Assembly: GCF_002902725.1 (NCBI RefSeq)
Contig: NZ_PPRT01000097.1
Coordinates: 1-54,007, forward strand
Length of the DNA: 54,007 nt
Origin: Staphylococcus caprae
GTDB taxonomy: Bacteria; Bacillota; Bacilli; Staphylococcales; Staphylococcaceae
Direction of reading: 5' to 3'
Positions 28,421 through 38,542 of this stretch are shown piece after piece (positions within the stretch are counted from its first letter, which is position 1; each line of letters starts with the position of its first letter). The position numbers and the translations under genes are program-made. Below the pieces are notes generated by a model. That model had not been told where the DNA came from, made no database searches, and saw only the letters and a program-made list of their open reading frames with translations.

Positions 28421-28447
28421 GTTTATATTTAGAAGATAACGGGGTAA
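28421..28447 (+). promoter_or_regulatory. SigB-type promoter candidate
   Basis: GTTTAT (28421-28426), a 15-base spacer and GGGTAA (28442-28447) fit the staphylococcal SigB pattern GWTTWW-N14-15-GGGWWW. The start codon of the next gene is 40 bases downstream. Confidence 0.5.
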
Positions 28448-28486
28448 TTAAGAGAGTAATATCAAGATGACGAAGGAGAAACTAAT

Positions 28487-29035
28487 ATGAATGTCACAGG
28501 TCATTATGAAGAATTCGATAAGAGCAATTTAACTAAAGAAGATTTAATTTCATTTGATGAAATTAAACAAGATATTGAGAAACTGAAACAAAGTGAGAAT
28601 AAAAAATCAGACGAGAATGTGAAGTTAGAACAAAAGATCAAAAACAGCTTAAGCGACTGGAAAGATTATCTAAAAGATGAATTCCGCCCAGATAACCAGC
28701 CTGAAAAAGAACGTTTATCCAACATTAACGATAAAGTAAAGAGCGACTTAGATGCGGCATTTAATTATAAAGATGGCGCTAAAGTGATGAGTTTATTGGA
28801 GCCCGCATACCAACGTGGCAAACGTGATTTACCTTATGGTAGAGCACTCATCATTTACAGTGATGATGATATCGTTGATAATGCTAAAAATTTCTTTGAT
28901 TCCAGTGACGAAAATGAAAAATTAGCACATTTTATCCTAGATAAAAATATTGAGTTAAGCGAAGAAATTATGTCAGATGATTTCGTAGAATTACTCAAAT
29001 TAGATAAAGAATATCTTGATGCTTACTTTAACTAA
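28487..29035 (+). CDS. Hypothetical charged cytoplasmic protein
   Basis: 182 residues, highly charged, acidic and helical, with no signal peptide or membrane segment. An N-terminal Lys/Glu-rich region (about 20-60) looks like coiled coil. The C-terminal part (YGRALIIYSDDDIVDNAKNFFDS ... LAHFILDKNIELSEEIMSDDFVELLKLDKEYL) looks like a helical domain. I do not recognise the family. AAGGAG lies eight bases before the ATG. The SigB-type promoter suggests a stress protein; this is inference. Confidence 0.7.
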   Translation: MNVTGHYEEFDKSNLTKEDLISFDEIKQDIEKLKQSENKKSDENVKLEQKIKNSLSDWKDYLKDEFRPDNQPEKERLSNINDKVKSDLDAAFNYKDGAKVMSLLEPAYQRGKRDLPYGRALIIYSDDDIVDNAKNFFDSSDENEKLAHFILDKNIELSEEIMSDDFVELLKLDKEYLDAYFN

Positions 29036-29039
29036 AAAA

Positions 29040-29085
29040 CAAGCTCTAAGACGATTTCTCAAATGAGAAAAAAGTCTTAGAGCTA
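29040..29085. terminator. Strong bidirectional terminator
   Basis: Perfect arms AGCTCTAAGAC and GTCTTAGAGCT with T runs readable on both strands. It lies between the convergent hypothetical gene and the NSS transporter gene. Confidence 0.8.
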
Positions 29086-29120
29086 TTATTTTTGGCGTTT
29101 AAATTTTTTGCATCTAAACT

Positions 29121-30449
29121 TTATATTAATTGAACGATAAATACTAGTATAATCACTACTGGCATTACAAATTTAATAAGATAATACCAAGGTAAAAATA
29201 ATTTAAACTTGTCTTTGCCAAAGTTTTCTTTCAACAGCTTTTTATCTAATAACTGACCAACAACTAATGTTGTTCCTAAAGCGCCTAAAGGCATGAGAAT
29301 GTTTGAAACGATAAAATCCATGTTATCAAAAATCGTACCTGCCCCAAATTTCACACCACTTAAACTACTAAATGAAAGTGTCGCCGGTATGCTAATGACA
29401 AATACTAATAAGCTCCCTATTAAGGCAACAGGTTTACGTTTACGGTTATCATTTTTAGTAAAGTTTGAAACATTTAACTCTAGTAATGAAATGGAAGATG
29501 TTAATGCTGCAAATAAGAACAATACTAAAAAGATGAAGTAAAAAATTGCCCCAAAATGCATTTGGCTAAATACTAAAGGTAAAACTTTAAATAGTAACCC
29601 TGGACCCTCTTGAGGTTGATAACCGAAAGTTTTTAAAGCAGGAAAAATTGCTAAACCTGCTAGCACAGAAACTAAAATATTCATTATAACAATTGAAACT
29701 GCTGAAGATTTAATCGTCATTTCTTTAGGGGCATAACTCGCGTAAGTAATCATACCAGTTGTACCTAGAGATAAAGTAAAGAAAGACTGTCCTAAGGCAA
29801 ATAAAATACCTTGCATTGAGATGTCGTGTAATCTCGGTTGTAAAATATAGCGCGCGCCCTCTAGCGCACCGTCTAAAGTTAAAGATTTAGCCACTATAAT
29901 TAATAAAAAGATAAATAATAGAGGCATCATAATCTTTGATGCTTTCTCTAAACCTTTTTCAACACCGAGCATCACAATAATCATTGTTAAAAAGATAAAA
30001 ATTCCTTGCCCTAGTACTGTGAGCCAAGGATTGCTAATAATTTCTTCAAATTTAATATCAGTTAAGGAAATGGATTTAAAAGAAAGTGCTTGTAAAATCA
30101 CATTGCCCATATAAATAATAATCCAACCACCGATAACACTATAAAAACCAAATAATATAAATACAGCTAAATTCCCATTCCATCCAATAAGATTTAGCCA
30201 TTTTTTACCAGTTAATTTACTGTAAATTTGGGTCGTGTATGTGCGCCCCATTTTCCCTACAGTAAATTCCATAATTAATAACGGAAGCCCTACAAATATT
30301 GTGAAAATCAAAAACATAAATAAGAATGCACCACCGCCATATATTCCAGCCATGTACGGGAATTTCCACATTGCACCTAATCCAATTGCAGAACCTGCGC
30401 TAGCTAGGATAAAACCGGTAGATGTCTTCCACTGTGATTGATTACTCAC
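29121..30449 (-). CDS. Neurotransmitter:sodium symporter (NSS) family transporter
   Basis: 442 residues with about eleven membrane segments. TM1 contains ASAGSAIGLGAMWKFPYMAGIYGGGAF, the NSS sodium/substrate site, and a TM6-like break occurs in LGQSFFTLSLGTTGMITYASYAP. Bacterial members co-transport amino acids such as leucine or tryptophan with sodium. Eleven rather than twelve segments is common in bacteria. The start is GTG with GGGAG eight bases upstream. It is monocistronic. Confidence 0.92.
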   Translation of the reverse strand: MSNQSQWKTSTGFILASAGSAIGLGAMWKFPYMAGIYGGGAFLFMFLIFTIFVGLPLLIMEFTVGKMGRTYTTQIYSKLTGKKWLNLIGWNGNLAVFILFGFYSVIGGWIIIYMGNVILQALSFKSISLTDIKFEEIISNPWLTVLGQGIFIFLTMIIVMLGVEKGLEKASKIMMPLLFIFLLIIVAKSLTLDGALEGARYILQPRLHDISMQGILFALGQSFFTLSLGTTGMITYASYAPKEMTIKSSAVSIVIMNILVSVLAGLAIFPALKTFGYQPQEGPGLLFKVLPLVFSQMHFGAIFYFIFLVLFLFAALTSSISLLELNVSNFTKNDNRKRKPVALIGSLLVFVISIPATLSFSSLSGVKFGAGTIFDNMDFIVSNILMPLGALGTTLVVGQLLDKKLLKENFGKDKFKLFLPWYYLIKFVMPVVIILVFIVQLI

Positions 30450-30603
30450 ATTACCAACTCCCTTTAAAGCGCTAAAGTGTTTTTATACTTAAATCCCACT
30501 TTATCATGAGTTGATTTTAAGTGCAATGTGCCTATAGATTGTCAGAATAATTAGATTTAATTATTTTTAAATGTTTGTAAGACTTCCATATTTCGAAATC
30601 ATT

Positions 30604-30852
30604 TTATTCATCGTTCAATCCATAAACTATATTTTGACCTTCAGAGACTTCTTCGATATCTAAACTTTCAATGTGATCTACATTAATATAATGAACAACA
30701 TCTTTTTTAATAAAAAGGTATGGTAATTCATCAAATTCATCTATAATACGTCGCACACATGTGTCGTAATCGGGGCCATTTTCAAAAGTTTTAAATTCAG
30801 TATATGTTTTACCTGAAATAGTTGTATAAGTGAGTAAAAAAGTACGTTTCAT
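30604..30852 (-). CDS. Small hypothetical protein
   Basis: About 82 residues, soluble and acidic (ends YGLNDE), with alternating strand-like segments (RTFLLTYTTISGKTYTEFKTF; DVVHYINVDHIESLDIEEV). The start at MKRTFLL is chosen because GGAG is nine bases upstream; an ATG three codons earlier abuts it. It precedes no obvious operon partner but is 27 bases downstream of the esterase gene on the same strand, so probably co-transcribed with it. I do not recognise its family. Confidence 0.6.
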   Translation of the reverse strand: MKRTFLLTYTTISGKTYTEFKTFENGPDYDTCVRRIIDEFDELPYLFIKKDVVHYINVDHIESLDIEEVSEGQNIVYGLNDE

Positions 30853-30888
30853 AAACTTCATCTCCTCTAAAATTATAAATTTAATTAT

Positions 30889-31617
30889 TTATTGTCTGAA
30901 AAACTGAACAATTTCATGTTCTAATTCATCTCGTCCTTTACCATGTGTCATGAGATGACCACATTGCGCAAAGGAATTCAATTCTTTATTACTAGTACCT
31001 AAATGATCATAAATAAATTGTGCGCTTAGGGCATACGCCTCATCATCCTGCTCACCATACATCATCTTACTTGGCACTTTAACGTCTTTAAGATGTGTCA
31101 TGATATCATCAATAACTTGTTGAAATAGTTCAATTTGATGATTGTAGTCGTGAATCGTATTCATTTGTTTAAGTTGTTCTTCATCATCAAAGTTTAAAAT
31201 TTGATTCATTCTTTGTCCGTATTTTTCAATTCTTTTAGCAATGCCACTTTCACCTTTTTTATGTGGGGCAGACATGACAGCGATACGCTCTAAATCAAAT
31301 TGTTCGGCCAATCTAAGAGTGAATAAACCTCCTAAAGAAACACCTGTTGCGCTGATATGTTGGTAACCTTCATTTTCTAGGAAATGGTAAGCATCTTTAA
31401 CTTCATTCCACCAATCATCAATATCATATTGTGTAAATTGATCTAAGGGCAAACCATGCCCCGGATAATTAGGAACATAACACGTGAAACCTTGCGAATT
31501 TAACGTGGTTGCTAGATGCTTCACATCGCGCACAGTACCTGTAAATGAATGTAACAAGAGTATCGCTTGATGACGATCTCCTTTCAAATAAATTGATTGA
31601 GGTGCTTTAATCTTCAC
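30889..31617 (-). CDS. Alpha/beta hydrolase, carboxylesterase-like
   Basis: 242 residues. The oxyanion region is LLLHSFTGTVRDV, the nucleophile Ser lies in GVSLGG, the acid in GEQDDEA and the His in QCGHLMTHG. This matches the short carboxylesterase/monoglyceride-lipase type (Est30-like). It would act on short-chain esters or monoacylglycerols in the cytoplasm. The start is GTG. It follows a gap with a terminator, so it starts its own unit. Confidence 0.88.
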   Translation of the reverse strand: MKIKAPQSIYLKGDRHQAILLLHSFTGTVRDVKHLATTLNSQGFTCYVPNYPGHGLPLDQFTQYDIDDWWNEVKDAYHFLENEGYQHISATGVSLGGLFTLRLAEQFDLERIAVMSAPHKKGESGIAKRIEKYGQRMNQILNFDDEEQLKQMNTIHDYNHQIELFQQVIDDIMTHLKDVKVPSKMMYGEQDDEAYALSAQFIYDHLGTSNKELNSFAQCGHLMTHGKGRDELEHEIVQFFRQ

Positions 31618-31656
31618 TTCTCTATTTCACTCCTACTTAAATTGCTATTTTTTTAA

Positions 31657-31692
31657 AATAAGACCCCCTTCACTAAGAAGGCAGTCTCAAAA
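31657..31692 (-). terminator. Terminator after the patatin-like gene
   Basis: A hairpin GAGACTGCCTTC/GAAGGGGGTCTT followed on the minus strand by a T-rich tract. Confidence 0.55.
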
Positions 31693-31745
31693 CCTTCAAC
31701 TCATTCTGAGCATTGCGTACCGGACAATCTTGTAATTAAAATTGA

Positions 31746-32597
31746 CTACTCAATCCAAGCAGGATGATGTTGTCTGATTTCTTTTGCGACTTGCATACCT
31801 TGTTCATATCCAGCATGCCCGATATCAATTATATTGTCAGGACTATAAATATTCTCTCCAATAGCATTTTGACTTTCGCTATTAGGCGTGATTGTTATGA
31901 CGCTACTATTTTCATCTAACACTTTCGCATCATCTTTCACACTAGGGAGATTACCGTAGCCATCAGCTAATGGTGCTATAATCATAATGTTCTTGAAATC
32001 TTTGGCAATCATTGCATTTGCTGGTGACGTCATTCCTCCATCAATCCAATCTTGCTCGAGTACACGAATGTGTGGCCATAAACCTGGAACAGCTCCACTA
32101 GCTCCAACCGCTTCTTCTAATGCAATGTGACTTTGTTCATTAAATGTAGCAAGTTGACCTGATTTAGCGTTAATCGCAGTAATAATTAGATTATCTGTCC
32201 ACTCTACATTACCTAAGCGCTGTCTAATGGCATGCATACGTTTATCGAGTGGTAATTTAGAAGGGTGTGTATAGATGATATCACCTAGCATCTGTCCTAC
32301 TTTGACAGGATCATCTTTACCAACGACAAATGCATTTTGCCAGAGGCGATATAAATCTGAACTCATCGCACCACGATCATCCGAACTAATTTGTGATGGT
32401 AGTTCTAAATAATATGATTTCATATCCTCTTGATTCGCTAATACAGCACCTATAAATGAACCAGCTGAAGTGCCTATAATTGCATCTGCTGTAGATACAT
32501 CAATATTGCTATCATTTAAACCTGCTAGCACGCCAGCTTCCCATGCCATACCAGTAATACCACCGCCACCTAGTACCAGTGCTTTATCATTTTCCAT
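31746..32597 (-). CDS. Patatin-like phospholipase
   Basis: About 283 residues. The oxyanion loop LGGGGITGMAWEAG, the nucleophile Ser in GTSAGS and the catalytic Asp in DGG (WIDGGM) are all present, so an active Ser-Asp dyad is predicted. There is no signal peptide, so it is cytoplasmic or membrane-peripheral. The start ATG at 32597 has AAGGAG ten bases upstream; a TTG three codons earlier is too close. It follows a PAP2 phosphatase gene by about 25 bases and likely shares its transcript, suggesting joint lipid turnover. Confidence 0.9.
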   Translation of the reverse strand: MENDKALVLGGGGITGMAWEAGVLAGLNDSNIDVSTADAIIGTSAGSFIGAVLANQEDMKSYYLELPSQISSDDRGAMSSDLYRLWQNAFVVGKDDPVKVGQMLGDIIYTHPSKLPLDKRMHAIRQRLGNVEWTDNLIITAINAKSGQLATFNEQSHIALEEAVGASGAVPGLWPHIRVLEQDWIDGGMTSPANAMIAKDFKNIMIIAPLADGYGNLPSVKDDAKVLDENSSVITITPNSESQNAIGENIYSPDNIIDIGHAGYEQGMQVAKEIRQHHPAWIE

Positions 32598-32621
32598 ATT
32601 ATCCAATCTCCTTAAATCACT

Positions 32622-33299
32622 TTAATTTTTATCGTTTCTCCATAAAGTAAATAAAGGATAAGCCATTATAAAGAGTAATACCCATAATACAGCTAAACTC
32701 ACGCCACCAATGACATCTGAAAAGTAATGTGCGTGAAAATACATTCTACAGAACAAAATGCTTATCCATAACATTGTTGAGATTGTAGCTACAAGTATTT
32801 GAGCAATTTTTCCTTTTAACATCGGAATAACTACAATCACGATGATAATAAAGAATAAGGTACTCGCATTTGAGTGACCACTAGGGAAGGACAAGCCTGA
32901 ATCAATGTTTAAATGACTCAACGGGCGTTGTCTTCCCACGGTTTGTTTAATCAAATAATTTATCCACGTACCTGTCGTCATTACTAACAATACCCAAACT
33001 GCTTGAGATTTATTTTTAAAAATAAATAATAGTACAACGAGGATGAGCGTCAATTTCAGTATTGCACTTACATCACCAATGGTTGCACAAAACGTCATAT
33101 AGCAATTAAATAGACCGTCTTCATATATCCTCTGCGGGTTACCAAAATAGTGTGTAAACCATTCTAAAGAGGACATATCTATCATTTTCAGAAAATGACT
33201 ATGCGTCAAAACGCCACTCATCATAAAACTAAAAATAATAAATGCGATAATAAATAATGGAATTGTTATTTTTGCAGAACCTAATTTTTCATACTCCAT
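32622..33299 (-). CDS. PAP2-family membrane phosphatase
   Basis: 225 residues with about six membrane segments. The three phosphatase motifs are intact: KQTVGRQRP, FPSGH and CRMYFHAHYFSD. Substrates in the family are undecaprenyl diphosphate, phosphatidylglycerol phosphate or phosphatidate; the sequence alone does not decide. AGGTG lies before the ATG. It heads a two-gene unit with a patatin-like phospholipase. Confidence 0.9.
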   Translation of the reverse strand: MEYEKLGSAKITIPLFIIAFIIFSFMMSGVLTHSHFLKMIDMSSLEWFTHYFGNPQRIYEDGLFNCYMTFCATIGDVSAILKLTLILVVLLFIFKNKSQAVWVLLVMTTGTWINYLIKQTVGRQRPLSHLNIDSGLSFPSGHSNASTLFFIIIVIVVIPMLKGKIAQILVATISTMLWISILFCRMYFHAHYFSDVIGGVSLAVLWVLLFIMAYPLFTLWRNDKN

Positions 33300-33634
33300 A
33301 TTAACACCTGTTTCTCTACGTTGTGTCAGAAGAGGATTAACTTCTTATTCACGCTTTAAACGCATTTTCTATCACTTGTTAAAATCACACTATTGTCTAA
33401 CAAAATCATGCGCCTTAAGCTACACTTTATCAATCAATATACTCTAACAATTATTTATCGTCTCCCATTCTACACCAAATTCAAATGATTTCCTTTTTCA
33501 AACTGTCCCTCGAATCAAATTAACCATCAGACACTCATTTAACAATAAAATTTCATACATATCGCATATATTTTAATGTATAATGTAGCTTATATCTATG
33601 ACACACACTGATGTCGACATAAGGAGGACGGACT
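33300..33634. other. 335-base divergent gap
   Basis: This is an AT-rich region between a minus-strand PAP2 gene and a plus-strand small membrane protein gene. A TATAAT near 33580 on the plus strand lacks a good -35. I see no other feature. Confidence 0.4.
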
Positions 33635-33880
33635 TTGAAAGATAGGAGAATACTCATTTATATTGCCCTCATCATCACACTTATCCGATTTTTCATACCT
33701 TTCCATCCTAATTTTGATACTTTACTATTATGGTTATTTATTCTGTATATTATACCTATCCTTTTATGTGTATTTGCATTCAAATCTGAAAAGTTAATAG
33801 CCACGATGGTCATTATTCCTAATTTAATGGGCGTGTGTTATCGCTTAATTGTATATTTCAATTATTTACTCCATCTATAA
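33635..33880 (+). CDS. Small hydrophobic membrane protein
   Basis: 81 residues, beginning MKDRRILIYIALIITLIRFF, with two or three membrane segments and few charges. The start is TTG at 33635 with AGGAGG seven bases upstream, which supports it as a real gene. I do not recognise its family. Confidence 0.65.
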   Translation: MKDRRILIYIALIITLIRFFIPFHPNFDTLLLWLFILYIIPILLCVFAFKSEKLIATMVIIPNLMGVCYRLIVYFNYLLHL

Positions 33881-33885
33881 TAAAA

Positions 33886-33916
33886 ACAGTACTACCCCAT
33901 GGATAGCACTGTCATC
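33886..33916 (-). terminator. Terminator near the 33880/33924 convergence
   Basis: A hairpin with arms ACAGTACTACC and GGATAGCACTGT; the T run lies on the minus strand. It sits downstream of mpsC. Confidence 0.55.
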
Positions 33917-33923
33917 TTTTAAC

Positions 33924-34292
33924 TTATTGCTTCATTCTTTTTTCAAAATTATCTTCTAACTTAAAGACAATCACACGTTCACCAGTTACGGTACTTAAAT
34001 CACTATGAAAGCTCACAACTTTTAACCCTATTAAATCATAAATAATATTATTTAAATCTTCTTGGCCTGATTCAACAAGTTCAGAACGTGTGCGTTTGAT
34101 ATTCAACAAACCTTCATTTGTCTTACATACACGATATTCTGCTGGCGTTAATATACCTTGCAAATTGATAATGACCATATCACGCAAAATATCCGTTTTT
34201 ACAGATAACGAACCTCTTCCTAGAAAGTCTTTTTCCCACTGCGTTATGGCTTTACTGATTTCGGCTTCATAAATACCTTTAGTCTTTTTCAT
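33924..34292 (-). CDS. mpsC: DUF2294 protein, MpsC-like
   Basis: 122 residues of the DUF2294/MpsC family (KAITQWEKDFLGRGSLSVKTDILRDMVIINLQGILTPAE ... VKSFHSDLSTVTGERVIVFKLE-like C-terminus). In staphylococci MpsC is encoded beside mpsA and mpsB, the membrane-potential/bicarbonate system, though it is less well understood than its partners. Here it lies about 115 bases after mpsB on the same strand. Its role is inferred from this linkage. Confidence 0.78.
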   Translation of the reverse strand: MKKTKGIYEAEISKAITQWEKDFLGRGSLSVKTDILRDMVIINLQGILTPAEYRVCKTNEGLLNIKRTRSELVESGQEDLNNIIYDLIGLKVVSFHSDLSTVTGERVIVFKLEDNFEKRMKQ

Positions 34293-34408
34293 ACCTAGAC
34301 TGCTCCTATTTCTTGATTATCTATAGTTTAACATTATTCTAGATATTTCCGAAATCTACTTATTTTAGGTGATCATTCTTTTTGCATTTTCGATGAACGA
34401 CGCTAGAA

Positions 34409-36979
34409 TTACCAATCTTTCCAGCTATTATGCTCATCGATACTTGCAAGTCTTACCCAATGATGATCTACTTTCTGACGAAAATGACTATTTTCATTGA
34501 GCAAACGTTGAATGTGTGAATCAGGCGCTTGAATAACAACGAGTAGTCGTATCGGTGAATGGTACATGTCATTATCACCAGCCATTACAGATTGCCAAGG
34601 CAACCCATACATTAAATCACTAGAGTTCCCTTGCATCACACCAACGCCTGATGTAACAGATTGCGTAGTTTTATTCCCACTTCCATAAAAATGAGGTGCA
34701 ACAGTTGATGCATAATATTGTAAGTTAATCCACTGTGCAACTAATGCAGGGCCTGAAATGATCGTATTTAATATTTGGCCATCATTATCTTTAGACCAAT
34801 CATAATTGTGTAGAAACGCACGCCCTTCTAAATCACTATTTTCAGTAATCTCTCGCTTACCAATAATGAATTCTGCATTTTTAGCTAATCCCCATTCAGG
34901 GCGTATCTCACTCCAATCACTCGCATAGCGACGGGCTTCTCCAACAGGGTCTTTATGATGGCGAACTATACTTGGCAAATGAGCTAATCGTTCTAAGTTT
35001 GCTTTATAGCTTACTTTTGGCATTGCTGCCTTCAATTCTTCAAATGCATGCTGTGCAGCCTCGGTTAATTCCGGCACATAAATATACTCTAGATCGTCAA
35101 CTGATGTTTTGTGTTCAGCAGCAATGAAGACCGTTTCATCAGGAATTTGAATACCCTCTTGAGCTAAACCTTCTCTTACGGATGGCATATTGCACATCGT
35201 AGCTAATAATTTTGCATTGAATCCACTTGAAGCCCCTCCGCAAGCACCGCATTCTAAAGTTGCATGATACGGATTATTATGTGATTCACTTCCGTGACCT
35301 CCTAAAACGACAAGCGGTGCAAAATCTTTCGTTAAATCCATCAATTGTAGTGCATTTTTGGAGAACTGAATTTGTTCTTCTGACGTAAATCCAACAGGTA
35401 ATTCAGAATATTGTCCATGTTCTCGTTCAATTGTTAATTTTGCTTCAGGTTTGCGAAGCCATCTTTTCGTAAAACGATTGACAAATTGATACGCTTTTTT
35501 CGGTAAAATTGTATTAGCAATCGTACTAATACTCAAGAATGGTCCACTTAATTCAGGTAATAATAAACTTGGTAACACATTATGCTTCATAAGTTTAAAC
35601 GTGTAAAACATCGATGTAACCGAACGTTGTTGTTGATTATACATATTTAACTCGTGGCGTTCAGCGTATTCTTTAATTTTATAAGCTGGTTCTACCATGA
35701 CTGGTAAAGAATTATGCGTAAATTGCTCATCAAGTGCTTCCTTCTGAATTGGTAATCCAAAGAACCCAGCAATTCCTATTGTTTCGAAAGGACCTTCACT
35801 TTCTAAATGACGTCTAAAAGGTTCAGATCGTACATCAATACAAAATGCTAGTTGAACTTGTGTGGATTGCTTATCATTGGCTTCAGATGATGAATCATAA
35901 ATTTTTTCGACTAATTCGCGTTCATGCGTTTCTTCCCATGCCTCAAGCCACAGTTTTTGAAAATATGCTGAGTTAAACGTTTGAACTAATTTTAAATAAT
36001 CATGTTGTTTTGACTCAGGTAAGTCTAACCATTCATCAACTGTCATTTGACTATTCAATAACAATGAACGGAGTAACTCTAAGCCCTTTTTAATATGAAA
36101 AGGTTGGGCCGAAGTCGTATCAAATTGATTGTTAAGGAGCAATGCCTCCATAGACAATCTAATAGCAATATAATCAGTAAGTAAATCTTTTTCATGTTCA
36201 TTTTTCTCTGCACGGTAGTACATCATTCCCGCCCAACCAGGAAGTGATAATAAATGACTTTCTATATACGCTTGCTGATTTTCTTCATTAATTGCTAGCT
36301 GTTTAAACGCTTGGAGTATCGCTTCATTCGCATTATGCGGCAATCCTTTAACTTTTTGACGTTGTTCTTTCTTGAACATTGGATCATATTGGGCTAAGTG
36401 TAACCATGCAGTATAAAAACCTTTATCACGTTGAGGCATTGTCCAACTTGATTGAAAATCATCAATATATAATTTTGACCATTTAATCATATGTGCATCC
36501 AAAATATCGATAAGTGTCTCACCATGTACGTTTAGACGGTCGGCACTCTTCGCTCTCACAATCTTTGTAGTTTCAAATTCTTTGAAATTGTCTTTTATCC
36601 ATTTCTCTAATTTTGCATGTTTTTCATCAGAGAAATCATCTTCGCTCATATGTGGCACACTTTTAGCATTATTGATATATGAAAGTATTTCATTTTCAGA
36701 AAGCGAACTGTCATACGTATCTAACTCTCTCTTTAAAAGGTCATCAAATACTTCAGTATCAATTTCCCCTTTATCAATTGCTGCTTGAATAGAAGCATGA
36801 TTAGGATAGATATCAATATCTCTGACATCTTTTAACCACAGTGCAACTTGATCAAATGTACGATCTTCGAGACCTTCCCACGGGTTACGAGCCGCAAAAA
36901 TTGAAATTGGTGATAAGGGGGTAATGACACGTTTGGCACGTGATACTATTTCATTCATATCTTGTTGATCTTGAGTCAT
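34409..36979 (-). CDS. mpsB: DUF2309 protein MpsB (DabA-type bicarbonate transport subunit)
   Basis: 856 residues, soluble. The zinc site of DabA proteins is visible: Cys380 and Asp382 in AFCIDVRSE, then His562 in LGGHGSE and Cys577 in LECGACGG. The spacing of 15 between His and Cys fits the beta-carbonic-anhydrase-like site of DabA. With the membrane subunit MpsA it is reported to supply bicarbonate or CO2 and help generate membrane potential in S. aureus. It begins 16 bases after mpsA, so the two are co-transcribed. Confidence 0.93.
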   Translation of the reverse strand: MTQDQQDMNEIVSRAKRVITPLSPISIFAARNPWEGLEDRTFDQVALWLKDVRDIDIYPNHASIQAAIDKGEIDTEVFDDLLKRELDTYDSSLSENEILSYINNAKSVPHMSEDDFSDEKHAKLEKWIKDNFKEFETTKIVRAKSADRLNVHGETLIDILDAHMIKWSKLYIDDFQSSWTMPQRDKGFYTAWLHLAQYDPMFKKEQRQKVKGLPHNANEAILQAFKQLAINEENQQAYIESHLLSLPGWAGMMYYRAEKNEHEKDLLTDYIAIRLSMEALLLNNQFDTTSAQPFHIKKGLELLRSLLLNSQMTVDEWLDLPESKQHDYLKLVQTFNSAYFQKLWLEAWEETHERELVEKIYDSSSEANDKQSTQVQLAFCIDVRSEPFRRHLESEGPFETIGIAGFFGLPIQKEALDEQFTHNSLPVMVEPAYKIKEYAERHELNMYNQQQRSVTSMFYTFKLMKHNVLPSLLLPELSGPFLSISTIANTILPKKAYQFVNRFTKRWLRKPEAKLTIEREHGQYSELPVGFTSEEQIQFSKNALQLMDLTKDFAPLVVLGGHGSESHNNPYHATLECGACGGASSGFNAKLLATMCNMPSVREGLAQEGIQIPDETVFIAAEHKTSVDDLEYIYVPELTEAAQHAFEELKAAMPKVSYKANLERLAHLPSIVRHHKDPVGEARRYASDWSEIRPEWGLAKNAEFIIGKREITENSDLEGRAFLHNYDWSKDNDGQILNTIISGPALVAQWINLQYYASTVAPHFYGSGNKTTQSVTSGVGVMQGNSSDLMYGLPWQSVMAGDNDMYHSPIRLLVVIQAPDSHIQRLLNENSHFRQKVDHHWVRLASIDEHNSWKDW

Positions 36980-36994
36980 AACCTTTCTCTCCCT

Positions 36995-38494
36995 TTACAA
37001 ATATTTTTTCAAATAAGTTGGATGACTTTCAATAGACTGCGCTTTGGCTTCACCTAGTTTAACAAGCCATAAATACAATATTGCGAATGCTTTAGAATCT
37101 CTTTGTCGAGCAACCCAAATGCTGAGAATACTTCCTAAGACAAGGATGATAATACTAATAATGATGCTTATCACAGGTGGGTGTGCGATATGCATATAAA
37201 CGGTATTTAAAGTATTATAGAAATAATGGTGAGTAATAATATACACGATCGCAACAATAACAATCATCATGACGCCGACAACTCTACCTATTAAACCTCG
37301 ACTAAATGCTACCATTTGGTTCCATGACACCATAAGGGACCAAGCTAATATTAAGGCACTGATAATTTCATACGGGCTGCGGTCGCTATTTAACCAAAAT
37401 GCTACAGCAATCACGATCGCTAATAGACGACCTAACACGACCCAACTATACGAACGCTTGGCACTCGGTGGAGTTGGGATATTAAAGCGTTTCACTACAG
37501 AACCTGACTGTAAGAATAATGTAGCTTTAAAAACCCCATGTAAAATCAAATGTATAATAGCCGCTGAATAAACACCTAACGCACATTGAACAAGCATGAA
37601 GCCCATTTGGCTCATCGTAGAACCTACAAGCTGTCGTTTGTAATCAACGTGTACCAAACTGATTCCTGAACCTAATAATACTGAAACACTAGCGATAATA
37701 AGCAAAATTGTAATCGCGAATGAATTGTCAAAAACAGGCGAAAAACGCGTTAAAATAATTCCTCCAGCATTAACTATTCCAGCATGCATAATTGCCGAAA
37801 CTGGTGTAGGCGCCGCTACAGATTCAATTAACCAGCTTTGAAATGGAAATTGAGCTGCAGGAACAATTACTGCTATGACAATAAGAATATCAATAAAGAA
37901 TTTCATCCCACTATTAATAGTATTGTCGTAAGGTGAAGCGATATTGATGTGCCAATCTCCAGTACTAACGAATAATAAAACGACTGCAACTAGTAATGCG
38001 AACCATCCTAATGCAAAAGATTTTCCAGAAATTTTAGCTGCTTCATGTGGAATTTTCCATGAACGATTCACACGAATGAGCAATGTTAAAGATAACAGCG
38101 TTGCCCCCCAGAACAGAACCATTAATCTTAAATCACCACTCAACCACGCTACAGATGCAAATGATGTAATCAACGTAAATAATGGAAAATATTTGCGATA
38201 GTTACGATCACCTAATAAATAACGAGCTGAGAACTTTTGAATAATAAATCCTAAAACTAGAATAAAACTTCCCATCAACCACGCAAGATGATCTAAGGTA
38301 AACGGACCGATTTGTTCTCCATCTTTAACAGTAAGCAAACCTATGATGCCAATAATTATTGGTAAAAAAACAAGATATAAATGTATGTTTATGTATTTAA
38401 TTGGTACTGATTGGATTAAAAATAACAATCCACTCAGTATAGCAATGACAAGTGTTATAAAAAATATTGTTAAAACGAAACTCATACTTAACAT
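36995..38494 (-). CDS. mpsA: NuoL-like membrane subunit MpsA (DabB type)
   Basis: 499 residues, about thirteen membrane segments, with the proton-antiporter core of complex I NuoL/ND5-type proteins (PFQSWLIESVAAPTPVSAIMHAGIVNAGGIILTR). There are no other complex I genes nearby, which fits a stand-alone DabB/MpsA unit working with MpsB. The start at MLSMSFV has GGGGGA about six bases upstream. Only about 50 bases separate it from an upstream terminator-like hairpin, so its transcription may depend on read-through. Confidence 0.93.
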   Translation of the reverse strand: MLSMSFVLTIFFITLVIAILSGLLFLIQSVPIKYINIHLYLVFLPIIIGIIGLLTVKDGEQIGPFTLDHLAWLMGSFILVLGFIIQKFSARYLLGDRNYRKYFPLFTLITSFASVAWLSGDLRLMVLFWGATLLSLTLLIRVNRSWKIPHEAAKISGKSFALGWFALLVAVVLLFVSTGDWHINIASPYDNTINSGMKFFIDILIVIAVIVPAAQFPFQSWLIESVAAPTPVSAIMHAGIVNAGGIILTRFSPVFDNSFAITILLIIASVSVLLGSGISLVHVDYKRQLVGSTMSQMGFMLVQCALGVYSAAIIHLILHGVFKATLFLQSGSVVKRFNIPTPPSAKRSYSWVVLGRLLAIVIAVAFWLNSDRSPYEIISALILAWSLMVSWNQMVAFSRGLIGRVVGVMMIVIVAIVYIITHHYFYNTLNTVYMHIAHPPVISIIISIIILVLGSILSIWVARQRDSKAFAILYLWLVKLGEAKAQSIESHPTYLKKYL

Positions 38495-38542
38495 TGCACG
38501 TCCCCCACTTTAAAAATTTATTTCCTTATTTAATCAAATTTC

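Noticed and set aside
33183..33197. CodY-like palindrome CATTTTCAGAAAATG
   Set aside because: It lies inside the PAP2 coding sequence with two mismatches; it may still bind weakly, but no regulatory position is evident.
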